NCBI GenBank assembly: GCA_003567135.1
Contig: PXAI01000128.1
Location: 1-10,008, forward strand
Direction of reading: 5' to 3'
DNA: 10,008 bases
DNA from: Balneolia bacterium
Lineage (GTDB): Bacteria; Bacteroidota; Rhodothermia; Balneolales; Cyclonatronaceae
In this document: positions 1 through 8,011 of the stretch, piece after piece
How positions within the stretch are numbered: position 1 is the stretch's first letter
How the letters are laid out: each line of letters starts with the position of its first letter
The notes under the pieces: generated by a model
Told to the model about the DNA's origin: nothing
Database searches by the model: none
The model's input: the letters and a program-made list of their open reading frames with translations, nothing else
Translations under genes and position numbers: made by a program

Positions 1-390
1 CGGATTCACGACGCCGGATCAAAGCTTTCGGAATCCGTAAAAAAACTGCTTATTGAATACGTAGAAAAATTGGATGAAGATCTTAGCCAGCCCAATATTT
101 CAGAATATTTATCGTCTAATTTGTATAAAAACTATAACTACATCAGCCAGCGGTTTTCTGAAATTGAGGAAATCACCATTGAGGAATATCTGATCCGCCT
201 GAAGATTGAGCGCGTGAAAGAATTGCTTCAGCAGCAGGAACTGAAGCTTTCGGAGATCGCCTGGAAACTCGGATACAGCAGCCCGCAGTATTTGTCGAAT
301 CAGTTCAAAAAAATTACCGGTGTAACTCCGACCGACTGGGTTCGAAATATGCAGTCGATAGCATCCCCGCGCACCGGCCGCGAAATCTGA
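1..390 (+). CDS. AraC-family transcriptional regulator, C-terminal part (5' truncated by window edge)
   Basis: DNA-binding end of an AraC/XylS-type activator. The frame is open from base 1 to the TGA at 388-390 (129 residues seen), so the real start lies outside the window; the TTG at 70 is not a credible start. The two helix-turn-helix units of the family are visible. The first lies at about nt 91-180 (PNISEYLSSNLYKNYNYISQ). The second lies at about nt 241-345, with the family hallmarks LSEIAWKLGYSS, LSNQFKKITG and TPTDW. From general knowledge, small AraC proteins with very similar C-termini (KIERVKELL, then YSS..LSNQFKK.TG) often sit beside copper ATPases in Bacteroidota-type genomes, where some carry a metal-binding-like N-terminus; that part is missing here. 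It is codirectional with the copper ATPase 100 nt downstream, so control of that gene is a reasonable inference. Family call is firm; the ligand is not shown. Confidence 0.88.
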   Translation, partial: RIHDAGSKLSESVKKLLIEYVEKLDEDLSQPNISEYLSSNLYKNYNYISQRFSEIEEITIEEYLIRLKIERVKELLQQQELKLSEIAWKLGYSSPQYLSNQFKKITGVTPTDWVRNMQSIASPRTGREI

Positions 391-455
391 AAACCTGAAA
401 ATTTTACACGATTCTGATTTCTAGCCGTAACGCTATTCCTGTATCTGACTGTTAA

Positions 456-468
456 ATTCAGGCTGAAT
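456..468. promoter_or_regulatory. Short inverted repeat upstream of the copper ATPase gene
   Basis: A perfect 6-bp inverted repeat with one central base, ATTCAG-G-CTGAAT, lies 22 nt before the ATPase start, inside the 100-nt gap after the AraC-type gene. It could be an operator or part of the leader. No clear TAnnTTTG or sigma-70-like promoter was found in the gap, and no Shine-Dalgarno sequence precedes the ATG. AraC-type proteins more often bind direct repeats, so the link to the neighbouring regulator is only a guess. Repeats of this size also arise by chance in AT-rich gaps. Confidence 0.25.
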
Positions 469-490
469 ATTAAGTAATCAGCAAATTTCT

Positions 491-2926
491 ATGGTCAATC
501 AGCTCAAAAGCAAAGAAGCTGTAATTCAGATTGAAGGCATGTTTTGCGCATCCTGCGTAAAAGCCGTTGAGGATGTACTCGTTGAACTCGATGGCGTTGA
601 TGAGGCAACCGTAAATCTCGCAACCGGCGAAGCGCACGTATACGGGGATCTTCCCGAAAGAAGTATTCTGGAGGATGCGATTCGCGATGCCGGATACGAT
701 GTGGCAAAAAACGGCCAGCCCGACGACGAACAAATCGCAGAACTTGAGATTCAGGGGATGTTCTGTGCTTCCTGCGTAAACTCGGTAGAGAAGTCGCTGA
801 AAACGGTGGACGGCACACGTGATGTGAACGTAAACCTGGCAACCGAAACGGCACTCGTACGTTTTTCGGGGGATGTCCGCGTTGATCCTCAGGCTCTGAT
901 AAAGGCCGTTGAGGATGCGGGATTTGAAGCGACGTACAAATCAGCATCAAAACCGGATGCGCGTCCTGAGGTCACTAAAGGCATGACCGAGGAATTTCGC
1001 CGCCGGTTTTTCATCGCGCTTCCTCTCGGCCTGATTGTGATGATCATGGATATGGGCCCGATGCTGTATCAGCCGTGGATGGACTGGGTGCATCCCAACA
1101 TGTTTGGCTGGAATCTTACGCAGTTTTTTCTGACGAGCATCATTCTGTTTTACGCCGGACGAACTTTTTTCACACGCGCCTGGAAAACGGCAAAGCGTAA
1201 ATCGGCCGATATGAATACGCTGATTGCGATCGGTACCGGCGCGGCCTGGGCGTTCAGTTCGTACGCCACATTTTTTGGAACCGAAGGCGGAATAGTAACT
1301 CCGATGGATGTCTACTTCGACACGGCAGCCGTGATTATCGCCCTTCTGCTGCTTGGAAAGTGGATGGAGGAACGCGCGAAAAATCACACCCGCGACGCCC
1401 TTACGGGACTGCTTGAACTGACACCGCCCGAAGCGCATCTCGAAAAAAACGGGCGTATTCAAACGGTATCGCTTGATCAGATTAAACCTGGTGATGTGCT
1501 TCTCGTAAAAGCGTTCGAACAAATCCCGGTGGATGGAGTTCTGGCCGGTGAAGAATACGCCAGCGTGGATGAATCGGCGATGACCGGTGAAAGTATTCCC
1601 GTTGATAAATCAGCTGATGATCCGGTGAAGGCGGGAACCAGAAACACGAACCGCTCTTTCAGGATGATCGCCAAAAAAGTTGGCGCGGATACGGCGCTTT
1701 CGGGAATCATTGAAACCGTTAAGAAAGCGCAGGGCTCAAAACCGCCCATTCAGCGGCTTGCTGATAAAATTGCCTCGGTATTTGTTCCGGTCGTGCTGGT
1801 AATTGCGCTCATAACCGCGTTCAGCTGGATGTTTCTGGATACGCCTCAGGTTGCGCTGGTCAATATGGTTGCCGTACTGGTAATTGCGTGTCCATGCGCG
1901 CTCGGACTCGCCACGCCAACCGGAATTATGGTGGGATCAGGCCGCGCCGCAGAAAAAGGCATTTTAATTAAGGATGCCGTAACGCTGGAAAAAGCGCGAA
2001 ATATCAGCGTGGTTTTGTTTGATAAAACAGGTACGCTGACTGAAGGCAGGATGTTTGTTCAAAACACTTTCTCAGCCGGAAATGCTGAACGGGAAAACTG
2101 GATCAAATTCGCCGCGGCCGTTGAATCGGAATCCGATCACCCGCTTGCCGCAGCGATCATCAATCACGCATCAGAAAAATTCGGGGATGATCTGCCGGAG
2201 GCAAAAAATGTGGAGACCATTCAGGGAGTCGGAATTCAGGGAACCGTTGCCGGGTCAAACGTGATCGTGCGATCCCATAAATCTGAAGACCCTTCTAACG
2301 AGAAGGCACTCAGGTTTATTCAGGAGCAGGAGGAAAAAGGCTGCACCGTAATTGCCGTAAACATCGATGGAAAAACGGCCGGATATATTTCTGTGGCGGA
2401 TAAAATCCGGGATGAAGCCGCAGAAACCGTATCCATGCTAAAAGCATCAGGCGTTCGCGTGGTAATGATCACCGGAGATCAGCGCAGAACAGCTAAAGCA
2501 GTAGCGAAGAAGCTCGGTATTGATGAGTTTGAGGCAGAGGTTGATCCGGAAACCAAGCATCAGCTGGTTAAAAAATACAGGGAATCCGAAGGGCAGGTTG
2601 CGATGGTCGGCGATGGCATTAATGATGCAGCCGCACTGGTGGAAGCCGATCTGGGAATTGCCATATCGGGCGGAACCGATCTCGCGGTTTCATCATCGGA
2701 TATTACCATCATGAAAAACGATCTCAGAAACGTGGTTGAAACCATCCGGTTTTCTGATAAAACGTACAAGGTGATCCGCCAAAACCTTTTCTGGGCATTT
2801 GTCTATAACACGGTGGGAATTCCGCTGGCCGCGTTTGGTTTCCTCAGCCCGATATTTGCCGGAGCCGCCATGGCAATGAGCTCGGTGAGCGTAGTGACAA
2901 ATAGTTTGAGGATTAAGCGGTTTTAG
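491..2926 (+). CDS. copA: Copper-translocating P1B-type ATPase with two heavy-metal-associated domains
   Basis: Inner-membrane pump that hydrolyses ATP to move Cu(+) out of the cytoplasm. The 811 residues carry two N-terminal metal-binding domains, each with a GMFCASC site (Cys19/Cys22 and Cys92/Cys95). About eight membrane helices follow, in the usual P1B order. Catalytic motifs are complete: TGES at 365-368 (actuator), the CPC metal site at 467-469 in helix 6, DKTGT with the phosphorylated Asp511, the HP pair at 550-551 of the nucleotide-binding domain, and GDGIND at 707-712. The last two helices carry YN (in FVYNTVG) and MxxSS (in MAMSSVSVVTNSLR), the residues that with CPC mark Cu(+) specificity (P1B-1). 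Length is normal for a two-domain CopA. The ATG at 491 is chosen because the first metal-binding domain begins directly after it; there is no Shine-Dalgarno sequence. It follows an AraC-type regulator, its likely controller. One small oddity is Phe in place of the usual Thr in both GMTCxxC loops. Ag(+) could also be carried. Confidence 0.96.
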   Translation: MVNQLKSKEAVIQIEGMFCASCVKAVEDVLVELDGVDEATVNLATGEAHVYGDLPERSILEDAIRDAGYDVAKNGQPDDEQIAELEIQGMFCASCVNSVEKSLKTVDGTRDVNVNLATETALVRFSGDVRVDPQALIKAVEDAGFEATYKSASKPDARPEVTKGMTEEFRRRFFIALPLGLIVMIMDMGPMLYQPWMDWVHPNMFGWNLTQFFLTSIILFYAGRTFFTRAWKTAKRKSADMNTLIAIGTGAAWAFSSYATFFGTEGGIVTPMDVYFDTAAVIIALLLLGKWMEERAKNHTRDALTGLLELTPPEAHLEKNGRIQTVSLDQIKPGDVLLVKAFEQIPVDGVLAGEEYASVDESAMTGESIPVDKSADDPVKAGTRNTNRSFRMIAKKVGADTALSGIIETVKKAQGSKPPIQRLADKIASVFVPVVLVIALITAFSWMFLDTPQVALVNMVAVLVIACPCALGLATPTGIMVGSGRAAEKGILIKDAVTLEKARNISVVLFDKTGTLTEGRMFVQNTFSAGNAERENWIKFAAAVESESDHPLAAAIINHASEKFGDDLPEAKNVETIQGVGIQGTVAGSNVIVRSHKSEDPSNEKALRFIQEQEEKGCTVIAVNIDGKTAGYISVADKIRDEAAETVSMLKASGVRVVMITGDQRRTAKAVAKKLGIDEFEAEVDPETKHQLVKKYRESEGQVAMVGDGINDAAALVEADLGIAISGGTDLAVSSSDITIMKNDLRNVVETIRFSDKTYKVIRQNLFWAFVYNTVGIPLAAFGFLSPIFAGAAMAMSSVSVVTNSLRIKRF

Positions 2927-2973
2927 ACGCAAAATTCCGCGCGACGTGTATTGCGAATGTAGCAAATATCCCG

Positions 2974-3025
2974 GCACGCGCTGTAGTAGGGACGCCATGC
3001 ATGGCGTCCCTACTACAGCGCGTGC
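2974..3025. repeat. Perfect 52-bp palindrome between convergent genes
   Basis: The 52 bases are exactly self-complementary, with two 26-nt arms and no spacer. Each arm contains the core GTAGGGACGCCATGC, and the centre is ATGCAT. The palindrome starts 47 nt after the ATPase stop and ends 6 nt before the stop of the convergent usher-like gene. As RNA it would fold into a long hairpin on either strand and could protect or end both transcripts, but neither side has a T-tract, so it is not a standard intrinsic terminator. The perfect symmetry and GC-rich arms suggest a dispersed REP/MITE-like palindromic element. The core resembles repeats I recall from unrelated bacterial genomes, which I cannot verify here. 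No target-site duplication is evident in the flanks. Confidence 0.85.
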
Positions 3026-3031
3026 GAACGC

Positions 3032-6000
3032 CTAAAACTCATGTTCAATCAAGGTGGCATCGGGGTAAACCTGACGCACCTGCTCGAGGATTTCTTTGGC
3101 TTCATCACCCTCGAATCTTCCGCGAACGCGAATGCGGTACATATCCCGTGAACGGAAATACTCCATCTCCAGCGGATGTCCGATATCTGCGGAAATTTCG
3201 CTTCTGAGGCGATCGGCCATCCAACGGTTCATGAACAGGCCGATTTGCACGAAGTACTCTTTTTCGCGCTCAAATTCTGGTGGTGTTACAAGTATGAAGA
3301 GATCCTGCTTGCCGGTAAGTGACCTGAGTTCATCCACCTTTCTCAGGGCGTTCAGGTAACCGTAGGTTTCGCGGGTAGTGATGGCGTAAACCTGCTGCTC
3401 GGGTTTATAGCGGATGGTCAGATTCAGATCGAAATCAGATGCCAGCTGACGCATGTACTGCTCGGCGGGCTCAACTGTTCTGAAAGACGCCAGCTGAACT
3501 ACGTATTCGAGACGACGACGAAATTCTTCCAGCATAGCATCACGGAGCGGCGCGTAGCCATCAACGGAAAAAGCGACGCGCTGGCGGCTTGGCGGCCTGT
3601 GCTGCCCTTCGATGGAGCCAATCGGATACTGGCCGCCGTAAACCACATCAATCCGCGACGGGCTGATTCCCTGCTGGATATAAAAAAGCGTTACGGCCTC
3701 GGCACGGCGCTCTGAAAGCTGCACGTTGTAATCCCGGCTTCCCGCCTGATCCGTGTACGCCTCAACCCGAACATCAATATCGGGACACGCCTTCAGCAGG
3801 CCGACGTTATTGGCCAGGCGCTCAAGCGATTCCTCGGTGAGCGAACTTTCATCGAAACCAAAATAGACGGCATCAAACATAGAGTAGCGCATCGTGACGG
3901 CTTTGCGCTGTTCGCGGCATCCGGGATCATCTTCAACATCTGAATCGCACGGCTCATGCACTTCACCCCGGGCGATGGTAAGAATCCGGTCTCTGAGAAT
4001 TCCGTTGGCGATCAGCTCATCCCGAACCGCGTTTGCCCGGCGCTGAGAGAGACCCAGATTATAGCGCGCGTTTCCGACAGAATCGGCAAATCCTTCAATA
4101 AATACCGTGAGGCGCTGAAATTCGTGCATCACTTCGGCCTGCTGCCTCACCAGTTCTCTGCCGGCTTCCGTCAGGCGATCCTCATCAAAATTGAACAGAA
4201 CGGGTGGAAAATCATCACCAAGCGTACACGGATATCCTTCCCATTCGGCGATCAGGCGGTCAATCCTGCTGATATCCTCCTCGTCCTCATCAGGATCAGG
4301 TTCATCTGTTTCCGGAGCGCGAAGTACAAAGTTGTGCGCCAGAATGCTACCATCCCCCAAAACTTCGAGTTCAACGATCTCCGGCTCAGCCACAAGGTCA
4401 AATCTACTCAAATAATCTTCGGCAACGGCAATGGTGTAATCCCCCTGAAAAACGGTCTGGAAGAGATAGAATCCATCAAAAACGGAGGATTCTTCATCCA
4501 GTAAATTCCCGTCGGCATCCCGAAGCTGAAGCGGTACTCTTGCTCTGGGGATCAGCTCGCCGCGATCCTCTATTTTCACGTAGCCCTCAATTTCGCTCGA
4601 GTAGATAACCGGGAAATCCAGCACGATAACGCGGCCGGGCCTCGAGAAAAACGTGGTCGGGGGATTCTCGCTGGCCATCAGGGGATCGATCAGCGTATTA
4701 TCATTTACGTTCACCGTGTTGTTGCGCCAGCCGAGTAGTCCGGTTTTGAAAAACTTTCCATCCGCATCACTCACAAACGGCTCAACTGCCGGTGAAACCT
4801 GAACCTGAACATCCTCAAGCGGAACTCTTCCGGGGTTGGAATCAGGTGTGTAAATCTGCCCGGCTATCCCCGCTGTTGAAGAGATGGGCCTTGAGCTGAT
4901 CACGGGGCGTCCGGAAAGTGGATTTCTCGAAAATGAGCTGAATATGGAAACGCCAGCGAAGTATTGATTATCAGTTGTGCCGTACAGACTTAATCCGGCT
5001 GATAATGGCCCAAAACTGTGGTTCATCCCGACGGATGCAAACGCACGATCCAGCCGCTGAAACTGGTAGCCGCCGCGGAAGTTCATACTAAAACGCTGCG
5101 ACGCATAAATCTCACCGCCGGCCATTACTTCGTTAATTTCAGTGAGCGGGCGAATGGTGTAGGTAAGCTCGCCTCTTGGCACAAACCATCCCATTCTCCT
5201 GCGGATATTCAGTCGGCCGCGCCCGTACTGGATGCCCTCGATATTATCCCTGAAGTTGAGGAAAAGCCAGTTTGAAACATACCAGCGGCCAAGCGATCTC
5301 GCCAGCTGATGCTGAAAACGCGTGAAATAACGGTCGCCGTCAAAGCGCTCATCCTGCACCTGAAACGAGGTAAAGAAGCGTCCGGGGAGGTTTCCCGATA
5401 AGTTCACCCTGCTGATGCTACTGTAATTTCGCGTAAGCCCGAAGGTAACCTCGCTCACATAGTCGTCGAACATCTGGGTGTGATCGAGCGTCAGGTTCCA
5501 TGTTCCAACACGCGACTGCATCGCACCCTGCAATGCGTATCCGCTTTCCAGATCTTTGATGAAATCCCCGCGAAGCATAAAGTTATTGAATGCCGCGCGC
5601 AGACCTCCGCCGATGTACGTATGCTGGCCATCGAGAAGCGGTAGTGAATAGCTCCACGCTCCGGCGGATAACGATCTGGTGATTCCCTGCTCGAGCTCCA
5701 GAAAAAGACGCGGCTGTTCATCCATCGGAGATACAAACCGGCGATCCCGCACTTCGATTAAATCGGTATTGTGCTGCACAGCCGACGCCCGGTAATAGAG
5801 ACGACCCGGCTGGATCATCTGCGGGCCGATGTAGTGCGCAACCCTTCGTTCTTCCTGCTGGCCAAGCGGGCCGATTTTCAAAACCCGAAAATTGTTGTGG
5901 CCGTAATTCAGCTGCACATCCTCAAAAACGTATTCGCCCGTGCCCGCATCCGCGTTTATAAAATCGATGAGATTGTTGCCGCGGTAGAGCTCCACTTCCC

Positions 6001-6985
6001 AGCCAGGCTGCGTGGTGCCCCGTACGTCGGTTGAGGTAAACTCGCCGGTTCGCATCAGCGGGTAGTTGGAAATTTCGGCACCGCGTCCGGTACGGCCCAG
6101 CGAAACGCCCTGCAATCGCGGGGAATTGAGATCGCCTACGTAAAAAGAGGTTGCACCGAGCGGCCCGAGCAGATTTGGCTCCATACTCCGGCGGCCGGCT
6201 TTAATTCTCGCCAGCTGGAGTCCGTCTCTTTCTGATCCGGTAAGAAACCATTCGGAACTCATGAACAGCGCATCGCCCGAGCCGCGTGCATCGTAGCGGA
6301 TATCGTAAACCTCAGCGGTGGTATTTGGCGCCTGATTCCGAACGGTAGACGTAACCGATGCATCCACAAAAGGAACATCCATTACGCGATACGGAACCTG
6401 TTCACGGATAGTTTGGTCGATCGGAGTGGCATCCTCCGTTAAACGCTGCCGCTGATCCTGGCGCTGGCGCTGAATTTCATAAGCCATCAGCTCGCGCGAT
6501 GATACCGTAACGGAAACCTGCTCCAGATTAAACTCAAACTCAAATCCGGTAATTTCTGCAAGTCGACCGGTTTCCACATACGGGCCCTGTGGAGATGGGA
6601 TAAAATGTTGCTCATCCAGAATACCTTCCAGCTGGTCGCTGCTGAATTCGCCGGTTTCCATATCCAGTTCAAGCATACCGCGGCTACCGGTCAGAATTAC
6701 CCGAAAAAGCATATCCGCAGTGACATCCGGCTGATAACCGAATGTGGTAAAAAAGTCGGGCAGATTCAAAAAAAGGCGCTCGTCATCCAGAATGGCATCT
6801 ACAATGGCGCTTCGCCCGCCGCGATCATGGCGCACCTCAACAATGATGGCATCTTCATACTGTGGCCTTTCGAGGGATTTTTCTGCGGCAATGGCGAAAT
6901 TAGTGGAGCTGATGATAGCAAGACAGGTCAAAAACAAGACTGCCGGAACCTTATATATCAGTTCTGTTAATCCCTTAATTTTCAA
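3032..6985 (-). CDS. Usher-like outer-membrane protein fused to two OmpA-type and two SPOR-like domains
   Basis: Likely the outer-membrane secretion pore of a chaperone-usher system with a built-in cell-wall anchor (1317 residues). Order: signal peptide 1-34 (cut near AIAA); N-terminal periplasmic domain about 45-170; Gln/Arg-rich linker 170-182; long beta-strand-rich region about 220-690, as expected of a barrel. Within it, 326-386 (PGWEVELYRGNNLIDF ... VLKIGPLGQQE) resembles the inserted E-set/plug segment of TcfC/archaic-type ushers. Usher-type C-terminal beta domains follow at 705-890 (PLEDVQVQV ... DADGKF ... SRPGRVIVLDFPV). After an acidic linker at 891-905 come two OmpA C-terminal domains: 925-1035 with Asp968/Arg983, and 1037-1140 with Asp1079/Arg1094, the 15-residue-spaced pairs that bind diaminopimelate in peptidoglycan. 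SPOR-like repeats lie at 1158-1235 (YVVQLASF) and 1242-1316 (YFVQIGLF). FimD/PapC ushers are about 800-850 residues without such a tail. The TTG start is forced: an in-frame stop lies 15 nt upstream, the next ATG is codon 103, and TTG fits both signal peptide and ribosome site. Domain calls are by eye; the barrel/usher assignment is the least certain. Confidence 0.8.
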   Translation of the reverse strand: MKIKGLTELIYKVPAVLFLTCLAIISSTNFAIAAEKSLERPQYEDAIIVEVRHDRGGRSAIVDAILDDERLFLNLPDFFTTFGYQPDVTADMLFRVILTGSRGMLELDMETGEFSSDQLEGILDEQHFIPSPQGPYVETGRLAEITGFEFEFNLEQVSVTVSSRELMAYEIQRQRQDQRQRLTEDATPIDQTIREQVPYRVMDVPFVDASVTSTVRNQAPNTTAEVYDIRYDARGSGDALFMSSEWFLTGSERDGLQLARIKAGRRSMEPNLLGPLGATSFYVGDLNSPRLQGVSLGRTGRGAEISNYPLMRTGEFTSTDVRGTTQPGWEVELYRGNNLIDFINADAGTGEYVFEDVQLNYGHNNFRVLKIGPLGQQEERRVAHYIGPQMIQPGRLYYRASAVQHNTDLIEVRDRRFVSPMDEQPRLFLELEQGITRSLSAGAWSYSLPLLDGQHTYIGGGLRAAFNNFMLRGDFIKDLESGYALQGAMQSRVGTWNLTLDHTQMFDDYVSEVTFGLTRNYSSISRVNLSGNLPGRFFTSFQVQDERFDGDRYFTRFQHQLARSLGRWYVSNWLFLNFRDNIEGIQYGRGRLNIRRRMGWFVPRGELTYTIRPLTEINEVMAGGEIYASQRFSMNFRGGYQFQRLDRAFASVGMNHSFGPLSAGLSLYGTTDNQYFAGVSIFSSFSRNPLSGRPVISSRPISSTAGIAGQIYTPDSNPGRVPLEDVQVQVSPAVEPFVSDADGKFFKTGLLGWRNNTVNVNDNTLIDPLMASENPPTTFFSRPGRVIVLDFPVIYSSEIEGYVKIEDRGELIPRARVPLQLRDADGNLLDEESSVFDGFYLFQTVFQGDYTIAVAEDYLSRFDLVAEPEIVELEVLGDGSILAHNFVLRAPETDEPDPDEDEEDISRIDRLIAEWEGYPCTLGDDFPPVLFNFDEDRLTEAGRELVRQQAEVMHEFQRLTVFIEGFADSVGNARYNLGLSQRRANAVRDELIANGILRDRILTIARGEVHEPCDSDVEDDPGCREQRKAVTMRYSMFDAVYFGFDESSLTEESLERLANNVGLLKACPDIDVRVEAYTDQAGSRDYNVQLSERRAEAVTLFYIQQGISPSRIDVVYGGQYPIGSIEGQHRPPSRQRVAFSVDGYAPLRDAMLEEFRRRLEYVVQLASFRTVEPAEQYMRQLASDFDLNLTIRYKPEQQVYAITTRETYGYLNALRKVDELRSLTGKQDLFILVTPPEFEREKEYFVQIGLFMNRWMADRLRSEISADIGHPLEMEYFRSRDMYRIRVRGRFEGDEAKEILEQVRQVYPDATLIEHEF

Positions 6986-6995
6986 TCCATTTCCT
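6982..6995 (-). promoter_or_regulatory. Ribosome binding site and mini-ORF overlapping the usher TTG start
   Basis: On the minus strand an AGGAA (6995-6991) lies five bases before the TTG start (6985-6983), ideal Shine-Dalgarno spacing and the only clear one in the window. Between them an out-of-frame ATG begins a two-codon ORF, ATG GAT TGA (6990-6982), whose second codon and stop overlap the TTG. Ribosomes could start at either place, so the ATG may act as a decoy or allow reinitiation that keeps usher synthesis low. The overlap is seen directly; the effect is inference. Confidence 0.5.
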
Positions 6996-7098
6996 ACGGT
7001 TTACAGGATTATTTCCGACCGAAGCGAAAGCCCCCTCGCCTTCTGTGTTTCGCAAAGATATTTTTCTGTGGCCATCCCGGCCAGTGGATTTTGAAAAA

Positions 7099-7944
7099 TC
7101 ATTCATCCGCTGAATTCAGATAGAGTGATGCTTTGGCAAGTACAACCCGCTCGTTTCCCATCCGCGTGTGATACTCCACTTCGATCAGACTGTCTTCGGC
7201 GGGATGCCTGACCACGTACTGGAGCGGAATCTCCACATTTCTGCCTCTTTCGTGGTAAATCGCTATCCGGTTGAGCTCGCCGAGAAGAATCCTTTCGGAA
7301 TTGATGTCGGGGCGATAATAGACCGAGAAATTTCCAAAAGCCGACCGCTTTCCCTCGAACTCTGCGAAGAGCCTGACCTTGCCGGTGGCCGTATTGGCAT
7401 CACGCTCAATGTTAATATCACGAAGCTTAACGGCGGAAACGGGAAGTCCCGGCGTTCTTGCAAAAACCGGTACCGCGACACCGTAGAGCATATTCAGGTT
7501 TAGCACAATAGGCCCTTCATCATCACGCATATCTGACGAGGGTGAATCTGCGTTGGTATCGATAGCCTGAATAAGCAGATGCGAGCGGTATTCACGTGGG
7601 GTATCGCGCGGGATGGGGGCAGCGAGACGAATCCGCTGGGTTCTGCCGGAGCCAACCCTGAACTGGCGCGGCCCGATTCTGAGCCACGGTTTCAGGCTCC
7701 ACTCAGGCGCTTCATCATCAGAGATGGTTTGCAGCATGCCGTTCTCATCCATCTCCATATCAATTACGGTAATGCGGTATAGAACGGTAGTCGGGCCGTG
7801 GTTGGTAACCCGGAGCTCATCATACGTATTATCTTCCATCACAATCCGAGTAGGGTGAACCATAATCTGGTTCTCGCCCTGCGCGTACAGCCATTCCGGA
7901 AGCAGGAATGCGAACAGTAAGAGTGATGCAAGTTTAATTTTCAT
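7099..7944 (-). CDS. PapD-like periplasmic pilus-assembly chaperone
   Basis: Likely binds unfolded pilin subunits in the periplasm, completes their fold by lending a beta strand, and delivers them to the usher. The 281 residues begin with a signal peptide cut after Ala21 (LYA). The first immunoglobulin-like domain follows, with PTRIVMED (Arg33, probable counterpart of PapD Arg8), DELRVTN, LYRITVIDMEM, PRQFRVGSGRTQRIRL and EYRSHLLIQAI; the last segments are typical of archaic/alternative-type chaperones. The second domain runs from about residue 146 to the end and contains PVFART and an EIPLQYVV strand. A TTG-initiated extension of 22 codons upstream is open, but it would bury the signal peptide, so the ATG at 7944 is preferred. 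The gene lies between the putative pilin (129 nt upstream) and the usher-like gene (113 nt downstream), all codirectional, the classic set for such a system. No Shine-Dalgarno sequence is seen. The family call is strong; the cognate subunit is inferred from position. Confidence 0.88.
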   Translation of the reverse strand: MKIKLASLLLFAFLLPEWLYAQGENQIMVHPTRIVMEDNTYDELRVTNHGPTTVLYRITVIDMEMDENGMLQTISDDEAPEWSLKPWLRIGPRQFRVGSGRTQRIRLAAPIPRDTPREYRSHLLIQAIDTNADSPSSDMRDDEGPIVLNLNMLYGVAVPVFARTPGLPVSAVKLRDINIERDANTATGKVRLFAEFEGKRSAFGNFSVYYRPDINSERILLGELNRIAIYHERGRNVEIPLQYVVRHPAEDSLIEVEYHTRMGNERVVLAKASLYLNSADE

Positions 7945-7984
7945 ACGATAAGTCGCTGATGCCAATACTTCTAAAGCGGTTAGT

Positions 7985-8006
7985 GCCGAAGCCTCAGACT
8001 TTCGGC
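7985..8006 (-). other. Possible leader hairpin upstream of the chaperone gene
   Basis: A 6-bp inverted repeat (GCCGAA/TTCGGC) with a 10-nt loop lies just after the terminator-like hairpin and 40 nt before the chaperone ATG, on the minus strand. It lacks a following T-tract. If transcription passes the terminator it would sit at the 5' side of the chaperone-usher transcript, where it could protect the RNA from decay. The stem is short, and only its position makes it notable. Confidence 0.25.
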
Positions 8007-8011
8007 TCAAT

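Noticed and set aside
504..1522. Long minus-strand ORFs opposite the copper ATPase
   Set aside because: They run antisense to a frame with complete P-type ATPase motifs and have Arg/His-rich low-information translations.
2974..3025. Palindrome as a standard bidirectional Rho-independent terminator
   Set aside because: Neither flank carries a T-tract, so only a Rho-assisted or RNA-protecting role could be argued.
2693..3207. Two ORFs starting MASLLQRV on opposite strands (2693-2998 minus, 3001-3207 plus)
   Set aside because: Their shared start is created by the 52-bp palindrome; the rest is antisense to the ATPase and usher genes and shows no domain.
3956..4504. 182-residue plus-strand ORF inside the usher gene
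   Set aside because: Antisense shadow of the clearly coding OmpA-containing frame; no recognisable domain.
7069..7083. TGGCC/GGCCA hairpin in the chaperone-usher gap as a terminator
   Set aside because: The stem is only 5 bp and no T-tract follows on either strand.
7945..8010. TTG-initiated N-terminal extension of the chaperone
   Set aside because: It would place 22 residues before a good signal peptide; the internal ATG at 7944 gives a normal secreted chaperone.
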